6,186 bases of DNA from Selenomonadaceae bacterium (GTDB lineage Bacteria; Bacillota; Negativicutes; Selenomonadales; Selenomonadaceae): NCBI GenBank assembly GCA_016280345.1, contig JAEEGN010000006.1, positions 1-6,186 on the forward strand. The letters run 5' to 3'. Positions 5,738-6,186 of this stretch are shown here, one piece after another; positions within the stretch are counted from its first letter, which is position 1, and each line of letters opens with the position of its first letter. The notes under the pieces were generated by a model. It saw only the letters and a list, made by a program, of their open reading frames with translations. It did not search any database and had not been told where the DNA came from. The position numbers and the translations under genes are program-made.

Positions 5738-6186
5738 TCAGGCATCCTTATGTTTCTTCGCCTCGTAAAGCGCCTGATCGGCCCGCTGGAAAAGGTCCAG
5801 CGTGTCATCTCCCGGCTGGGCCTCGGCGACGCCGACGCTCGACGTGAATCTTGCGCCGTCCGGCAGCACGCGCGACGCCGCCACCGCCGCGCGAATCCGC
5901 GCGGCCACCGCTTCCGCCCTCTCCCTGCCGGCATGGGGAAGGATCACCATGAATTCGTCGCCGCCCCACCGTCCGGCCGCGTCCGTCGGTTCCGTATTGC
6001 CGGCAATCGCCTTCGCCACGGCTTGCAGCGCAAGGTCACCCACATCGTGCCCAAACCGGTCGTTGACACTCTTGAAATCGTCCACGTCCAGCATGAGCAG
6101 GGCAATCCGTGAAAGGCCGTCGTCCTCGGGCGAGACGTTCTCCCCATAACAGTCCATGAAAAGTTCCATCGCCTTCTGGAGGGCGC
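5738..6186 (-). CDS. GGDEF diguanylate cyclase, C-terminal part (runs off right edge)
   Basis: 148 residues are visible, and the frame stays open to the window edge, so the start and any sensor domain are missing. The domain shows ALLMLDVDDFKSVNDRFGHD (Mg and GTP binding region), the signature GGDEF at 5951-5965, and the closing TSSVGVAEA and ADQALYEAKKHK. It should make cyclic di-GMP from two GTP. The catalytic motif is intact. The product-inhibition I-site expected five residues before GGDEF is E-P-T-D instead of R-x-x-D, so feedback inhibition may be lost. The Met at 6169 is probably internal, because the usual LTGLxNR start of the domain would lie just beyond the edge. No operon link with the RiPP genes is evident, and the strand and the inverted repeat separate them. 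Confidence 0.93.
   Translation of the reverse strand, partial: ALQKAMELFMDCYGENVSPEDDGLSRIALLMLDVDDFKSVNDRFGHDVGDLALQAVAKAIAGNTEPTDAAGRWGGDEFMVILPHAGRERAEAVAARIRAAVAASRVLPDGARFTSSVGVAEAQPGDDTLDLFQRADQALYEAKKHKDA

Noticed and set aside
1..6186. CRISPR arrays, tRNA or rRNA genes, insertion sequences
   Set aside because: No direct-repeat/spacer pattern, no tRNA-like or rRNA-like stretch and no transposase were seen on either strand.

Overview
The window is GC-rich (by eye about 60 %) and densely coded, with strong GGAGG-type ribosome binding sites and ATGA stop/start overlaps. Leaders of this kind (acidic, Nif11-like, ending in AIAGG) and the general gene style suggest an anaerobic Firmicute, perhaps a Negativicute such as a Selenomonas relative. 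That placement is an inference with low confidence.

Layout. A leftward block (minus strand, 3230 down to 1) reads in order of transcription: a RiPP precursor with a Nif11-like leader and a double-Gly site; an exported class I glutamine-amidotransferase-fold peptidase (C26, PuuD-like); a second precursor copy broken by an in-frame TGA; a GNAT acyltransferase-like protein; an acyl carrier protein; and the N-terminal part of a beta-ketoacyl-ACP synthase that runs off the left edge. GNAT, ACP and synthase are joined by two 4-base ATGA overlaps. An AT-rich divergent intergenic region (3231-3440) separates this block from a rightward gene (3441-5255). That gene encodes a 604-residue protein with a cysteine-rich SPASM domain and a radical-SAM-like barrel without the CxxxCxxC cluster motif. 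Beyond it lie a 14-bp perfect inverted repeat, a short broken ORF, and the C-terminal part of a GGDEF diguanylate cyclase entering from the right edge on the minus strand.

Working together (inference). The precursor, SPASM enzyme and peptidase look like a RiPP maturation set. The ACP, ketosynthase and GNAT look like a small fatty-acyl supply and transfer set. The same ingredients occur in the known hybrid pathways for goadvionins, lipolanthines and selidamides, where an acyl chain is joined to a ribosomal peptide. The most exciting reading is therefore a lipidated-RiPP system with an atypical, apparently cluster-less radical-SAM homologue. The competing reading is a separate fatty-acid or polyene operon lying next to a RiPP locus.
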